NCBI GenBank assembly: GCA_964538885.1
Contig: CAZIHR010000018.1
Coordinates: 1-64,000, forward strand
Source: JAPOPJ01 sp964538885
GTDB lineage: Archaea > Thermoproteota > Nitrososphaeria > Nitrososphaerales > Nitrosopumilaceae
Length of the DNA stretch: 64,000 nt
Direction of reading: 5' to 3'
The notes beneath the pieces were generated by a model, which saw only the letters and a list, made by a program, of their open reading frames with translations, was not told the DNA's origin and made no database searches. Shown in pieces: positions 17,512 to 27,173 of this stretch. The position numbers and the translations under genes were made by a program. The stretch's first letter is position 1, and every line of letters starts with the position of its first letter.

Positions 17512-17588
17512 GGGATCGTAGTCTAGCTTGGTATGATTCTGCGTTTGGGACGCAGAGGTCGCGCGTTCAAATCTCGCCGGTCCCACCA
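17512..17588 (+). tRNA. tRNA-Pro (anticodon TGG), CCA encoded
   Basis: The acceptor GGGATCG at 17512-17518 pairs with CGGTCCC at 17578-17584, allowing one G-T. The anticodon stem CTGCG/CGCAG closes a TTTGGGA loop, giving TGG for proline CCA codons. The T arm has the TTCAAAT loop; its stem GCGCG/CTCGC holds one C-T mismatch. Discriminator A at 17585 is followed by CCA in the DNA (17586-17588). No intron is seen. Confidence 0.93.
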
Positions 17589-17877
17589 TGATCACTACCT
17601 TCTTATCGAGTAATATGTCCCAAGAGTCTGCCGGGCAATGAAGATGAGTTAGAGTTGCGATTTTTGATGAAATGATTTGTGAATACTGAGCCACGGCATG
17701 ATTTGTAATTGTGCTAATCTGTACTTTGTAAATAGTGGTGACTGGCATGTTTGTGCCTATATCTACACATTTTTACGGTTGACTCCCACTAATCCGACGC
17801 TCTCATACATATGACTTTAACAACTAGCTCAACTTTTACTCAATTTCACTCTAAAATGACTCTGTTGCCACTGTTAG

Positions 17878-20800
17878 GTGAATCTTACCATGAATCCGAG
17901 TATAGCTGTTTTGTTTATTGTGCCTTTTTTGGCATATCTTCCAATATCCGTTGATGCTCAATTGTCAGCCGATCATGTAGTAATTAACGAACTTGATACA
18001 AACCCATCACTTGACCTTTCGGGGCCTACCTTTGGATGGGTGGAATTGTACAATCCTACTAGTGGTATGATGGACATTGGTGACTGGGAGATTATATCTG
18101 CTACCACGGAGATATCTTTATCGGTGCCCACGGGAACGACGCTCAAACCAAATGAATTCATGATCTTCTCACACAATACTGCATGGTTTACCAACATTGA
18201 TGAGACAGTAGAACTGCATGACAGTAATGGTGTGGTGATTGATGCAACCCCACAACTCACAGACTTGCACAACAATGCATTGTCTTGGCAAAGAATTCAT
18301 GACGGCCACGACCTTGACTCTGATGATGACTGGCGTTTTGCTCAATCTGTCCCCGGCGAATCCAACTCAAAGACATACCTGAAGGAAACCGGAGTCACTG
18401 TATCCATCGTATCTGATAAGGACACTTATACAATGGGCGAGACTGCAAAACTTGAAGGACGTGTATCTGAGCAGATTTTTAAGATGTCGCCTTTTCTCTC
18501 TCCTGAACCGATAATTCTGACAGTATCTGGCCCGGCTTATCATCACACAGAGCTGTTTTATCCGGATCGCAACAACAGCTTTGAAACTACAGTCAAAATA
18601 CATAAGGTACTTGGCATTGATGTGGGTAATTACAATGTCTTTGTATCGTACGCCGGAGCTACCTCTCAAACTACTTTTGTAATAAATACTATAGTTCCAA
18701 TTATCCCTGAATCACATAAAGATACACTTTTGCTGTCCACTGACAAGACAGAGTACGTCCCCGGTCAGACAGTCAAGATTGCAGGACAAGTCAGTACAGT
18801 GATTCCATTTGAAGGACTTGTATTTCGAGTATCTGATCCACTAGGCAATTTGGTAGCATCCGGCAATCTATTTCCTACGGGCAACAAGTTTTCCACAACC
18901 GTCTTTCTAACTAGTCTTCAACCTGTATATGGCACATATGAGATATTTGGCATGTATTCTGAGCAGTCATACACTGCATCGTTTGATTTGGTTTCTAACA
19001 CAAAGGATGATGCCACAATCTCACTTCAGACGGACAGAAAAGTGTACGGGCTTGGTGACACTGTTAAGATCACTGGTAGCCTGAATACGCATTGGATTCA
19101 AGCACTAAATCTTGAAATTTCACAGACAAAAAATATTGCCTTGGGAGTTAGTAGCATTCCTAGTGGTGGTACTGTCTTGAAAATACTTGATGCTGTCAGG
19201 TTAGATGGTGATGGGAGCTTTAAATATGAATTTACTATACCTCGAGGAACTGACAGGCTTGGTGACTATATAATCAAGGTTTCAGGTGATATTGGTTCTA
19301 TAATTAAGTCATTTACGGTGTCAGAACATCCTGATACATATGTGTCTCCAAGTGGCTCCCTGATGCTGGTTACTGACAGTTTGTCTTATGAGCTGAATGA
19401 CACGATGGTGATTATCGGCAAAATCCCTGACTCTGCTCTACACTTTGGTACATCTGTGGTAAATCTTACAATCCGTGACGATGATGGATCTGCCATCGGA
19501 GTCAAATTCACTGCCATTCCAGATCAGTCAGGCAGATTTTCATTTGAAATTCCTGTATCTAACTCACTTTATGATGCTGGAAGTCATACTGTTGAGGTCA
19601 CCTACCAGAACTTGTCACAGTCTGCCACAATAGAGTTCACTGATATCATTGGAGAAAGGGGATTCTTTATCACCACTGACAAGCAGATCTATGGACTGTC
19701 CGATACCGTTAGTCTTACTGGTGTACTACCTCACACTGGGGAGAACACAGTGGTGATCTCATTGACCAAACCTGGCGGAACTATAATAAATTCTGGGACG
19801 CGCGTTGACAACCAGAAATTCACTTGGACATGGCCAACACCAACATTTGCAACACCTACCTCATTCAAGTCTACCAATGACAGATCCATCATTGCATCCA
19901 ACTTGGGTGTGTACAAGATAACTGCAACAAATGGTGCCTTCTCTGATACTGTCTTCTTCACGGTATCCGCTAATCCTGATGCCGATGTTACACACAAACC
20001 ACTAATTCTAAGTACTGCAAAGTCATCTTATATGGCAGGTGAAAAATTATTGGTAACCGGTTATGTCCTCCAAAAGGATCGAGGTGACCAAGGATTATCT
20101 ATACCTCCTGCTGTCAAGATAACAATTCTGCCCGGCAAATTATATGGTGCACCTATTTTTGAAGCATCTGTGTATCCTGACCCTGGAGGTAATTTTAAGA
20201 GCCAATTTGACCTGCCACCTGCCATCTTTGCGGAGGGACAATATATGGCAAGGGCCACTTATGCCAACATGTCAGCCGAATCCTCATTTGACGTGATAAA
20301 TGAATTTGCTATTGGGGTCGTCGGAGATGTCGATCTCATACTATCTACAGACAAGCAGACATATAATTTGGGTGATCTTGTAACTGTAACTGGCAAACTG
20401 AGCCGAATAATTCATCTTGACAAGTTTGATGTCAGCGTAACCAAAAAATCTGAACATGAGATTACCTGCGGCTCTATCATATGTGGAAAGCATTTGGGTC
20501 CGGTAACTAATATACCGCCATCCCCATCTGGTTCGTTTACCTATGAATATATGATAGGTGATACTCCATCTGATGCTGGATTCTATGAAATAATCGTAGA
20601 TGCTGGTTTTGACACGAAATCCATCCTGTTTGAAGTGATCCCAAAACCTTCAATTGAGGTACCAGAATCTGAATCTTATACAGTTATAGAAAAATTCAAT
20701 CGTATACCAGATTCACATACAGTCATACAGGTTTCCACCAAAATCTCAGAAAATGGTGATGCCTTACACCCGCGAGTGCTGTCCGGCTCCGTAGTGACTC

Positions 20801-21114
20801 CCTCAGCGTCGGATCAGCCACACGTAAACCTTGCCGTATATACTGCATCTGGAAAATGCGTCATAGGACCAGATCCAGAATGTGCTGTAAGTGAATCCAC
20901 CCGAACATCTGATGGTATTTACAGTACCGTTGAGGTTGACGGTACTATACTTAACGTGTTGTATACGGGGTCCGATGTGCGCTTGGAAAAATTTGATATA
21001 GCCTCTGTAACTCCTGCTAAATACCTACCAGATTCTACTTGGCAGATTCAAATCCTCAAGGATGAGCAGATATCTCGATTGTATTACAAGCTCAACTATA
21101 TGGCAATTCCATAA
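17878..21114 (+). CDS. Large secreted protein: lamin-tail domain plus seven Ig-like (MG2-type) repeats
   Basis: A 1,078 aa protein from GTG 17878; ATG at 17890 gives 1,074 aa and may be the true start. A signal peptide (about 1-27, ending VDAQL) precedes a lamin-tail-like domain (about 30-165) with VVINELDTNP, WVELYNPTSG and LKPNEFMIF. Then seven repeats follow, each starting like LxxSTDKxxYxLGDTVxxTGxL (near 177, 282, 376, 489, 592, 703, 810), the beginning of macroglobulin-like Ig folds. The C-terminal 150 aa differ, contain paired cysteines, and no anchor is visible. It is likely a cell-surface or exported structural protein. Enzymatic activity is not indicated. Confidence 0.82.
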   Translation: MNLTMNPSIAVLFIVPFLAYLPISVDAQLSADHVVINELDTNPSLDLSGPTFGWVELYNPTSGMMDIGDWEIISATTEISLSVPTGTTLKPNEFMIFSHNTAWFTNIDETVELHDSNGVVIDATPQLTDLHNNALSWQRIHDGHDLDSDDDWRFAQSVPGESNSKTYLKETGVTVSIVSDKDTYTMGETAKLEGRVSEQIFKMSPFLSPEPIILTVSGPAYHHTELFYPDRNNSFETTVKIHKVLGIDVGNYNVFVSYAGATSQTTFVINTIVPIIPESHKDTLLLSTDKTEYVPGQTVKIAGQVSTVIPFEGLVFRVSDPLGNLVASGNLFPTGNKFSTTVFLTSLQPVYGTYEIFGMYSEQSYTASFDLVSNTKDDATISLQTDRKVYGLGDTVKITGSLNTHWIQALNLEISQTKNIALGVSSIPSGGTVLKILDAVRLDGDGSFKYEFTIPRGTDRLGDYIIKVSGDIGSIIKSFTVSEHPDTYVSPSGSLMLVTDSLSYELNDTMVIIGKIPDSALHFGTSVVNLTIRDDDGSAIGVKFTAIPDQSGRFSFEIPVSNSLYDAGSHTVEVTYQNLSQSATIEFTDIIGERGFFITTDKQIYGLSDTVSLTGVLPHTGENTVVISLTKPGGTIINSGTRVDNQKFTWTWPTPTFATPTSFKSTNDRSIIASNLGVYKITATNGAFSDTVFFTVSANPDADVTHKPLILSTAKSSYMAGEKLLVTGYVLQKDRGDQGLSIPPAVKITILPGKLYGAPIFEASVYPDPGGNFKSQFDLPPAIFAEGQYMARATYANMSAESSFDVINEFAIGVVGDVDLILSTDKQTYNLGDLVTVTGKLSRIIHLDKFDVSVTKKSEHEITCGSIICGKHLGPVTNIPPSPSGSFTYEYMIGDTPSDAGFYEIIVDAGFDTKSILFEVIPKPSIEVPESESYTVIEKFNRIPDSHTVIQVSTKISENGDALHPRVLSGSVVTPSASDQPHVNLAVYTASGKCVIGPDPECAVSESTRTSDGIYSTVEVDGTILNVLYTGSDVRLEKFDIASVTPAKYLPDSTWQIQILKDEQISRLYYKLNYMAIP

Positions 21115-21146
21115 GTTCAAAATACAACACAGACTTGAGAGGTGCT

Positions 21147-21641
21147 ATGAAACTACGGGTGCTAATGTTCCGTCAAGATGACCCGAAGAAATGCACTGCT
21201 GCTAAGATTGTAAGGCTAGGCTTAGCTAGCAGCGTCAGATCTTTGGTTGACAACAGTATAGTACTTGACCCCTTTGCAGAAACAACACTTCTGCCTAAAG
21301 ATAAATCCGTGGCAAATTATATTGTGGGTGTAGATTGCTCATGGAATTTGGCGGAGGGGATCCTTCCAAAATGCTCTGGGGGGATAAAGCGAAGACTTCC
21401 TCCACTACTTGCTGGTAACCCTGTAAACTATTCCAAGCTCGGTAAATTGACTACCGTCGAGGCATTGTCTGCATCTCTGTTCATTATGGGGTTTACAGAT
21501 AGAGCACTTGAGTTACTTGACAAGTTCAAGTGGGGACATACGTTTTATGACTTGAATCAGAATCTGTTTGAGGAATACTCAAAACTGGAATCTGTTGATA
21601 ATATACCGTCAATTGTCCGGCAGTATGGTTTGACCATCTGA
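21147..21641 (+). CDS. tsr3: 16S/18S rRNA aminocarboxypropyltransferase Tsr3
   Basis: A 164 aa product from ATG 21147; a TTG four codons earlier is less likely. It matches Tsr3 (former DUF367 plus an N-terminal RLI-like segment): FRQDDPKKCTAAKIVRLG, LDPFAET, DCSWN, RRLPPLLAGNPVNYS and LTTVEALSAS. Tsr3 transfers the aminocarboxypropyl group of SAM to a small-subunit rRNA nucleotide late in ribosome assembly. The 3' end overlaps the convergent solute-binding-protein gene by 33 bases, both frames appearing intact. Confidence 0.92.
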   Translation: MKLRVLMFRQDDPKKCTAAKIVRLGLASSVRSLVDNSIVLDPFAETTLLPKDKSVANYIVGVDCSWNLAEGILPKCSGGIKRRLPPLLAGNPVNYSKLGKLTTVEALSASLFIMGFTDRALELLDKFKWGHTFYDLNQNLFEEYSKLESVDNIPSIVRQYGLTI

Positions 21642-24107
21642 TTTCTTGTACCTCCAAATTGCGACTATTGCTACCACTACTATTACTACAAGTGGAACAA
21701 CAACCCAGAGTTGCCCTTTATTCTCCTCAGACCCGTTTGTGATGCCGTCTTGTGTTGTATGGGGCAGAGTACCCAACCAATCTGACACAAGAAAACTTGA
21801 GGAATAAAAGTCTGGTCTCAACACTTCTTCAGATATGGCAAAAATTTTCATGTCTGCCGCACCTAGTTTCAACATACTGGTCTTTACATCTGAAACAGAT
21901 ATTTTTGTAGTGTCACCATTAACTTGGATCGTTTCAGAAGATACTAATGTACCGTCATTACCAGTCAAAAAGTACAATATTGCATCGGCGTGTTCTGTTT
22001 TGATTATAATCTCAAGTCCTGCATTCCCTTGTATTATATCTGGAATCTGGACATCTTTTATTGTGGGGTGTTGAACTCTCTCAAAGTCAGACCAATGACC
22101 TGCTTCAAACACGTATGTGTCGTCTGTAAATGCATTAACTGTTATGGTTCTAGATTCTGGTGAGTACGAGTCAAGATAGAACGGACCGTTGCTGATCACT
22201 GCATGATCGTTACTTTCTATCCATCCTATTGCAGCATCATATCTGTCTTTGGCATATTCATATTCTACATTATTTGTCATTGAGGCTGGAATGTGCATCT
22301 CTCCCTTAAGATCTTCTAGGTACTGCTGTATCAGGTGAGCATCATTTGGAATAATCAATGAGAGCCAATTTATGTTCTTACTTGTGGCTCCGGATCTGGA
22401 AAACGATACCTTTCCGTCCATCACCGCCCGCTCCATTGCAACAGAGATCTCCCACGGAATTACACTCCACTGTGATGCCCAGCTTCCAATTTCCCCCTCA
22501 TCAAAATGCCAATAATCTACATACACCTCCAACGTATCTTCGTCCACTTGCCTGATTCCAGCATATGTGTCTACTATTTGTGATATCCTTGGAGTGAATT
22601 CAGTATCAAATGTCTTGTCATTCTCATCTGTTTGTGTTCCCCACTCCATCGTAAAGTACAATGAATGTAGCACATCTCTCATGTCCATTCTCTGTCCATG
22701 ATGCCAGTTGCCGAATTCAAAATCAAATGTCACCATACTTGTGACTTTTGTGTTCTCTGACACCCTTTCCCATGCCTGCAATTCTACATTCCATATTACT
22801 GCATCTTTGTGTACGTCGATCTCTCCAGATGGACCTCCAGTCTTGACAGTCCATGAGGAACGTACTGGAATAGTTTCTCCTGTGAATGGGTGCTTGAAGG
22901 TGGCAGGGTCAGCAATAATCCCCCATATGTGGTTGCTATAGGTATCACTTAGGCCCATTACAGGATTCCACGCGCCCTGATAGATCTGCTTTACTCCTAT
23001 TACCAACTCACCATCATCACTTCTGGAGTTGATTGGGGTGAATCTACTGGGAACCCCTGCTCCAAAATCATTAACTACTCCAGAAATACCGTCGTTTGTT
23101 ACGTACTGATCCCTTTTACTTGCTAGGAATATACGTACTGATTCATCAATTCCAAGTATGATGGCATCTCGAATCAATTCTGTCCGTTCCTCTCCCGAGT
23201 CGAAATCTCCAGCGTAGATCTTTTGCGTGATCGAGTCAAGCTCCTCATTTTTGTAGTTCCAGTAACTGGGATCGTTGAATCCGGGCATGTTTGAGAACCA
23301 TGGGGCATACATCTGCCCCAATCCAACCGAGTCATACTTTACAAATGCCGATCTGCCCCATCCTTCTGTATATAGATTCCATCTCATCTCAGCTGGATCA
23401 GAGCCATAAACTACCACAAACGCCTTGTTCAGATCCCCGAAATCCTTGTTTACAGTGAATCCTATGTCTTGCAGTTTGGATGATAGGATCTCGCCTATTG
23501 ACTTTCTCACAGGATCGTCACTTCTGATGAATACTGTGATCTCTACTGGACTTCCACCAAACACCCACACTCCTTCTTCCTTTGACGCGCCATTATTTAT
23601 CATCGCTTCTGAAATCATCGCCTCTGCCAATCTTGGACTGTACTTGAAGTTGAATGACTCCAACTGTTCTATTATGGATAGATACTCTGGATCGTGTTGC
23701 CCATAGTATGAGATTGATGTGGAGCCAAAACCACCCATGAGTTCATTTACGATAAGCTTCCTGTCTACTAGATAGTTTAGCGCAAATCTTACCTGCTTTA
23801 TGGAAAACGGATTGAATTTTTCGGATTCGGCTGGATTTACAAGTATGCTGTACGAGCCTCCAGTCGAGTCGTATACCTTCAGACCATCCCTTGCCTCAGA
23901 GCCTTCCAATCTGTCTGAGGGAATCCTATAATAGTAGATGTCTAGGTTTTCGTTTCTTACTTCTTCTAGTGCGGTGTTTTCATCAAGATACTGAATGAAC
24001 TTTACTGTATCTACAAATGTACCTTTTTCTGCAAATGCATAATCTGTTACTGCTACGACGACCAAAAAAACTATTGTCAACATTAACAGCCTTTTCATGT
24101 TGGTCAT
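21609..24107 (-). CDS. ABC-transporter-type extracellular solute-binding protein, family 5, C-terminally anchored
   Basis: An 832 aa exported protein. A signal peptide (about 5-26, ending YAFA), then family-5 features: FNPFSIKQVRFALNYLVDRK (about 97), EAMISEAMI, an EGWGR segment (about 250), and a DVLHSLYFTMEWG block (about 456). Unusually, two SBP-like modules seem fused, the second beginning near residue 365 (GELVIGVKQIYQGAWNP). The C terminus has a membrane helix (about 800-820) and a short basic tail, which would tether it to the cell surface. Family members bind peptides, nickel or sugars. No permease or ATPase genes are adjacent, so transport coupling is unproven. Confidence 0.82.
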   Translation of the reverse strand: MTNMKRLLMLTIVFLVVVAVTDYAFAEKGTFVDTVKFIQYLDENTALEEVRNENLDIYYYRIPSDRLEGSEARDGLKVYDSTGGSYSILVNPAESEKFNPFSIKQVRFALNYLVDRKLIVNELMGGFGSTSISYYGQHDPEYLSIIEQLESFNFKYSPRLAEAMISEAMINNGASKEEGVWVFGGSPVEITVFIRSDDPVRKSIGEILSSKLQDIGFTVNKDFGDLNKAFVVVYGSDPAEMRWNLYTEGWGRSAFVKYDSVGLGQMYAPWFSNMPGFNDPSYWNYKNEELDSITQKIYAGDFDSGEERTELIRDAIILGIDESVRIFLASKRDQYVTNDGISGVVNDFGAGVPSRFTPINSRSDDGELVIGVKQIYQGAWNPVMGLSDTYSNHIWGIIADPATFKHPFTGETIPVRSSWTVKTGGPSGEIDVHKDAVIWNVELQAWERVSENTKVTSMVTFDFEFGNWHHGQRMDMRDVLHSLYFTMEWGTQTDENDKTFDTEFTPRISQIVDTYAGIRQVDEDTLEVYVDYWHFDEGEIGSWASQWSVIPWEISVAMERAVMDGKVSFSRSGATSKNINWLSLIIPNDAHLIQQYLEDLKGEMHIPASMTNNVEYEYAKDRYDAAIGWIESNDHAVISNGPFYLDSYSPESRTITVNAFTDDTYVFEAGHWSDFERVQHPTIKDVQIPDIIQGNAGLEIIIKTEHADAILYFLTGNDGTLVSSETIQVNGDTTKISVSDVKTSMLKLGAADMKIFAISEEVLRPDFYSSSFLVSDWLGTLPHTTQDGITNGSEENKGQLWVVVPLVVIVVVAIVAIWRYKKSDGQTILPDN

Positions 24108-24192
24108 CTGGCCATGGCGTAATAAAACCTATTTTTGCTAGATGGTTTGATGCTTCCCAAGACCTATAACGTCCTACATTTAAACAAGCTTG

Positions 24193-24831
24193 ATGCGGTA
24201 CAGGCATGAAATTATTCGTGGTTTGCCGGGAATCGTCCCAGGTGGAATTTCCACCAAGGATTTTTCTGTTGTGACTGGATTTGATGAGGTACTCTCCCAA
24301 GATATTTTGGATGACCTTGCATCTTCCGGAATTGGGGAAATACAGAATCAACAATATTTCTTTAGTGATGGCGACAGACTCAGAGCAGCAATTGAACTGC
24401 TAAAGAATGGTAGTCCGATAGATCGCATCTCAGAAACACTTGGCTGGAGGGACTTTGAGGGCCTAACTGCAGAAATCTTATCCTCGTGTGGATTTGCAGT
24501 TATGAGGAATCTCATTCTTACACAACCTCGGATGGAGATTGATGTGGTGGGTATTAGGCTTGGTATTGCAATGCTTATTGATTGCAAGCACTGGAAGCGA
24601 TATGGTCGCAGCGCACTTGCTACCTCTGTTGCCAAGCAGATAGAGAGAACCAAAAATTATGTCTCCAAGACACATGGTGCAATGGCGGTACCAGTAATTG
24701 TAACGCTGTACCAGGATGAGTTAGCATTCATTGATAGGGTACCGATCGTACCAATATTCAAGTTCCACTCATTTGTGGATGAGTTTTATGGACATCTTGA
24801 TGATCTTAACACTATAGGAACATCGACGTAA
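24193..24831 (+). CDS. PD-(D/E)xK nuclease-like protein with N-terminal helical/winged-helix region
   Basis: A 212 aa product from ATG 24193 (a TTG sits one codon earlier). Residues 1-85 look like a DNA-binding helical domain ending in RISETLGWRDFEGLTAEIL. The second half has a restriction-endonuclease-like core: MEIDVVGIRLGIAMLIDCKHW gives an Asp followed by the D-x-K motif (about 117-135), as in Mrr/archaeal Hjc-like nucleases. The target is unknown, and no methyltransferase is near, so a repair or DNA-processing role is more likely than restriction. Its end overlaps the convergent DUF2070-type gene by 20 bases. Confidence 0.7.
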   Translation: MRYRHEIIRGLPGIVPGGISTKDFSVVTGFDEVLSQDILDDLASSGIGEIQNQQYFFSDGDRLRAAIELLKNGSPIDRISETLGWRDFEGLTAEILSSCGFAVMRNLILTQPRMEIDVVGIRLGIAMLIDCKHWKRYGRSALATSVAKQIERTKNYVSKTHGAMAVPVIVTLYQDELAFIDRVPIVPIFKFHSFVDEFYGHLDDLNTIGTST

Positions 24832-26545
24832 TGAAGAGAACTATACTGCCTATGAGAAAGCTTTTTGTGATATCTAATGCTCTATCTAGTGCCTTCGAAT
24901 AATCATCAAATATGCGTTGGCCCATAATTCTCACATCTGTTCTGTTTTCCAGAATCTCAAATTTTGCAGCACTTGTCTTCTCTGCTACTTTTGCTATACT
25001 CATCAGCCAACCTGCAAGCTTGTCTGTTTCAGTTATGAGGCCCAATTGATAATATCCATTCTTGTTTCTTGCTTTGACTGGTGCATAATGAGTATCTGAT
25101 GTGCATATCTCTAACAGGCGGTATCCTCTAGCTGCAAATATTCCTACAATCTCTTCTCTGACTCCGTTTTCCATGTTGTTTGCGTCTGCCCATCCTACAA
25201 AGTACTTTTTGCCGTTGATCTTCAGACAAACCACACCAAGTCCCCCCATTCCGAGATCTTCTGCCCATACGTCCATGTTGTCTGAATTTGCATATCCGAA
25301 CTCGATCGTAAAGTTATCTTTTGTGATCAGCGAGTCCAGACATGACTTTGCGGCCTTGAGCATATCTTGAGCATCATCACCTGTTATCTCTGGCCCCATG
25401 GCATTATGACAGTCTACAATCATCGTGCTGGTGTAATTTCTATTTTTGGCATACTGCTCTATCTCTGTCTTGATATAGCTAGGTATGTCTTCCATCCCGT
25501 GTGGTGACAGTGAAAGTAGTAATAATGGACTGTTTCCAAACAATAATCCCGTCACGCGTGATTTGTTGATCTGTACCGTCACCGGCTCTGTACATGTGAG
25601 GCCTTCTTCCCTGATACTGCTGTTGTTCAGATTGTTCAGATAGTTTTCAACCTGATTTTTTGATGGTAGATTCAGGGCGTGATCTGAGATGCTGTGCATA
25701 ACCATTGCAGAAGAATCCATGTTTCTGTAAATCAGGTATGGTATGTTGCTACCTCCTACTGGGTGAAATGGTCCTGGATGGATCTCTGGTAGCACCATTC
25801 TGAATTCGTGATTGTCCTTCGTACGTAGCCTTATCTGTGATGTGGATACGGTGGTTTTGTCGGAACGTTGTTCAATGATCTTCTCGACTTCTGTGTAGTC
25901 GTTTCCTTGAGATGCAATGTATGCTTGGATTACTCTGTGCGTACTCTTCATTCCAGGTTTTCCCGCCCTGTCAGTAAGTATTGACCATGCACTGGCAATT
26001 ACCAAAAACATTATGCTATATCCTAGAGTCACGGGTTCTGCCAGAACTGTAATCCATAATTCGTTTGGTATCAATACCAAAAACATCGCCAAGGGCTGCA
26101 CTAGACATATTGCCCATGCTTTTTTGATGCTGACCCCTAACGTTGTTGTATATATTCCGATTCTGAAACTTGCAGCTAAAAACATTCCAAATCCTACGAA
26201 AAACAACGACGGTTCTTTTGAGAGTATGATGCTTGCAGGCATCCCTGCTAGTAGCACTGCTACCCAAAGCATGTTTGCAAACAGTGACGAGTGTAAGGAC
26301 TTGGAATATTCTTTTTTTTTGGTGAATTGCGTATCAATTAGTTGCGTTGTGGCCAAGACACCAACTACTATGGGTATTGTCACCCAGAAGCTGTCTGATC
26401 CCAAATACCATAGGTGAGTAGCAATCACAATTGCAACGGATATGGCCAGTGATGCCACAAGTGAAAAATAATGTGATGACGGATTGATCAGTGTTAGGGA
26501 GAATCTATTATGTATGTTTGATACTACGTCTATTTCATCAGACAT
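24812..26545 (-). CDS. DUF2070-type archaeal membrane protein
   Basis: A 577 aa protein with about six membrane segments in residues 25-190, a large soluble domain and one final membrane helix (about 557-575). The soluble domain carries MVLPEIHPGPFHPVGGSN (about 248), LLLLSLSPHGMEDIP (about 330), DCHNAMG (about 366) and SDTHYAPVKAR (about 470). The His- and Asp-rich motifs suggest a metal-dependent hydrolase. This pattern matches my memory of the archaeal DUF2070 family, whose function is not known to me. The Sec61 beta gene lies just upstream on the same strand, 16 bases away. Confidence 0.78.
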   Translation of the reverse strand: MSDEIDVVSNIHNRFSLTLINPSSHYFSLVASLAISVAIVIATHLWYLGSDSFWVTIPIVVGVLATTQLIDTQFTKKKEYSKSLHSSLFANMLWVAVLLAGMPASIILSKEPSLFFVGFGMFLAASFRIGIYTTTLGVSIKKAWAICLVQPLAMFLVLIPNELWITVLAEPVTLGYSIMFLVIASAWSILTDRAGKPGMKSTHRVIQAYIASQGNDYTEVEKIIEQRSDKTTVSTSQIRLRTKDNHEFRMVLPEIHPGPFHPVGGSNIPYLIYRNMDSSAMVMHSISDHALNLPSKNQVENYLNNLNNSSIREEGLTCTEPVTVQINKSRVTGLLFGNSPLLLLSLSPHGMEDIPSYIKTEIEQYAKNRNYTSTMIVDCHNAMGPEITGDDAQDMLKAAKSCLDSLITKDNFTIEFGYANSDNMDVWAEDLGMGGLGVVCLKINGKKYFVGWADANNMENGVREEIVGIFAARGYRLLEICTSDTHYAPVKARNKNGYYQLGLITETDKLAGWLMSIAKVAEKTSAAKFEILENRTDVRIMGQRIFDDYSKALDRALDITKSFLIGSIVLFITSMFL

Positions 26546-26561
26546 CGTTTACTCACTAGGT

Positions 26562-26717
26562 CAATAGTAACTCGATTGCCCATGACACTACAATTAAGCT
26601 TATAGGCACCGTTATTACGATCTTTGGATCGACCTTTACTCCCTTTGTTTCGTCCTCAAAGAACCTCATAAGCCCACCACTTGATGCCGGAAGCGGTGCT
26701 GACTTTTTACTACTCAT
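26562..26717 (-). CDS. Preprotein translocase subunit Sec61 beta (SecG-equivalent)
   Basis: A 51 aa protein. The start MSSKKSAPLPASSGGLMRFF and the following EDETKGVKVDP segment are the hallmark of archaeal Sec61 beta, followed by a single membrane helix VITVPISLIVVSW. It is the small non-essential subunit of the SecYE translocon. ATG at 26717 is preceded by an A/T-rich promoter-like stretch. The end SSYY is slightly short compared with other archaeal homologues. Confidence 0.88.
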
Positions 26718-26755
26718 ATGTATTACAAATACAAAATTTTGCCATAAATACTTTA

Positions 26756-27076
26756 TTACTTGCTTAGCTTCTCCATAGCATCCAAGATCGCATTTACTGA
26801 CTTTAGAATCTCCTGTTGCCTTGTGTGATCTGATTCTATCTCTAATTCTGCTGATAGTTGTGACAGCTTGTTTTCCAACATTGTCCTTAGATCCTGTCCC
26901 GTGATACCTTCTGCCTTAGGCACATTTCTTTCTCTTGGCTCACGCCCACAGCTTACACACAGAGCATAGCCATCCTTCATCACTCGAACTCCAGAACAAT
27001 ACGGACATGGTTGGCCAAGCAAGCTTGCACCCTGTAGTAGCATCTCTGCGGCCTTTTTAGTAAGTTCATTTGTCAC
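26756..27076 (-). CDS. Auto_anti-p27-type zinc-ribbon protein
   Basis: A 106 aa protein with an N-terminal helix (KKAAEMLLQGASLL), a four-cysteine zinc ribbon CPYC...CVSC (about 24-43) and a C-terminal coiled coil with QEILKSVNAILDAMEKL. The pattern matches the Sjogren autoantigen p27 family, common in archaea but without an established role. It is divergent from aIF1 and upstream of Sec61 beta on the same strand, 38 bases away. Confidence 0.82.
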   Translation of the reverse strand: MTNELTKKAAEMLLQGASLLGQPCPYCSGVRVMKDGYALCVSCGREPRERNVPKAEGITGQDLRTMLENKLSQLSAELEIESDHTRQQEILKSVNAILDAMEKLSK

Positions 27077-27173
27077 GCGATTTCACGTCCTTTACTACAA
27101 AACATGTCATTTTATTTATCTATACATCTCAAATAAGGCTTAATAGTGTGCATTATGAAACCAATTCGAACAT

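Noticed and set aside
17500..17748. Minus-strand frame of 82 codons across tRNA-Pro with a GPARFERATSAS-like segment
   Set aside because: The segment is the antisense reading of the tRNA gene, a well-known artefact; the tRNA structure explains the sequence.
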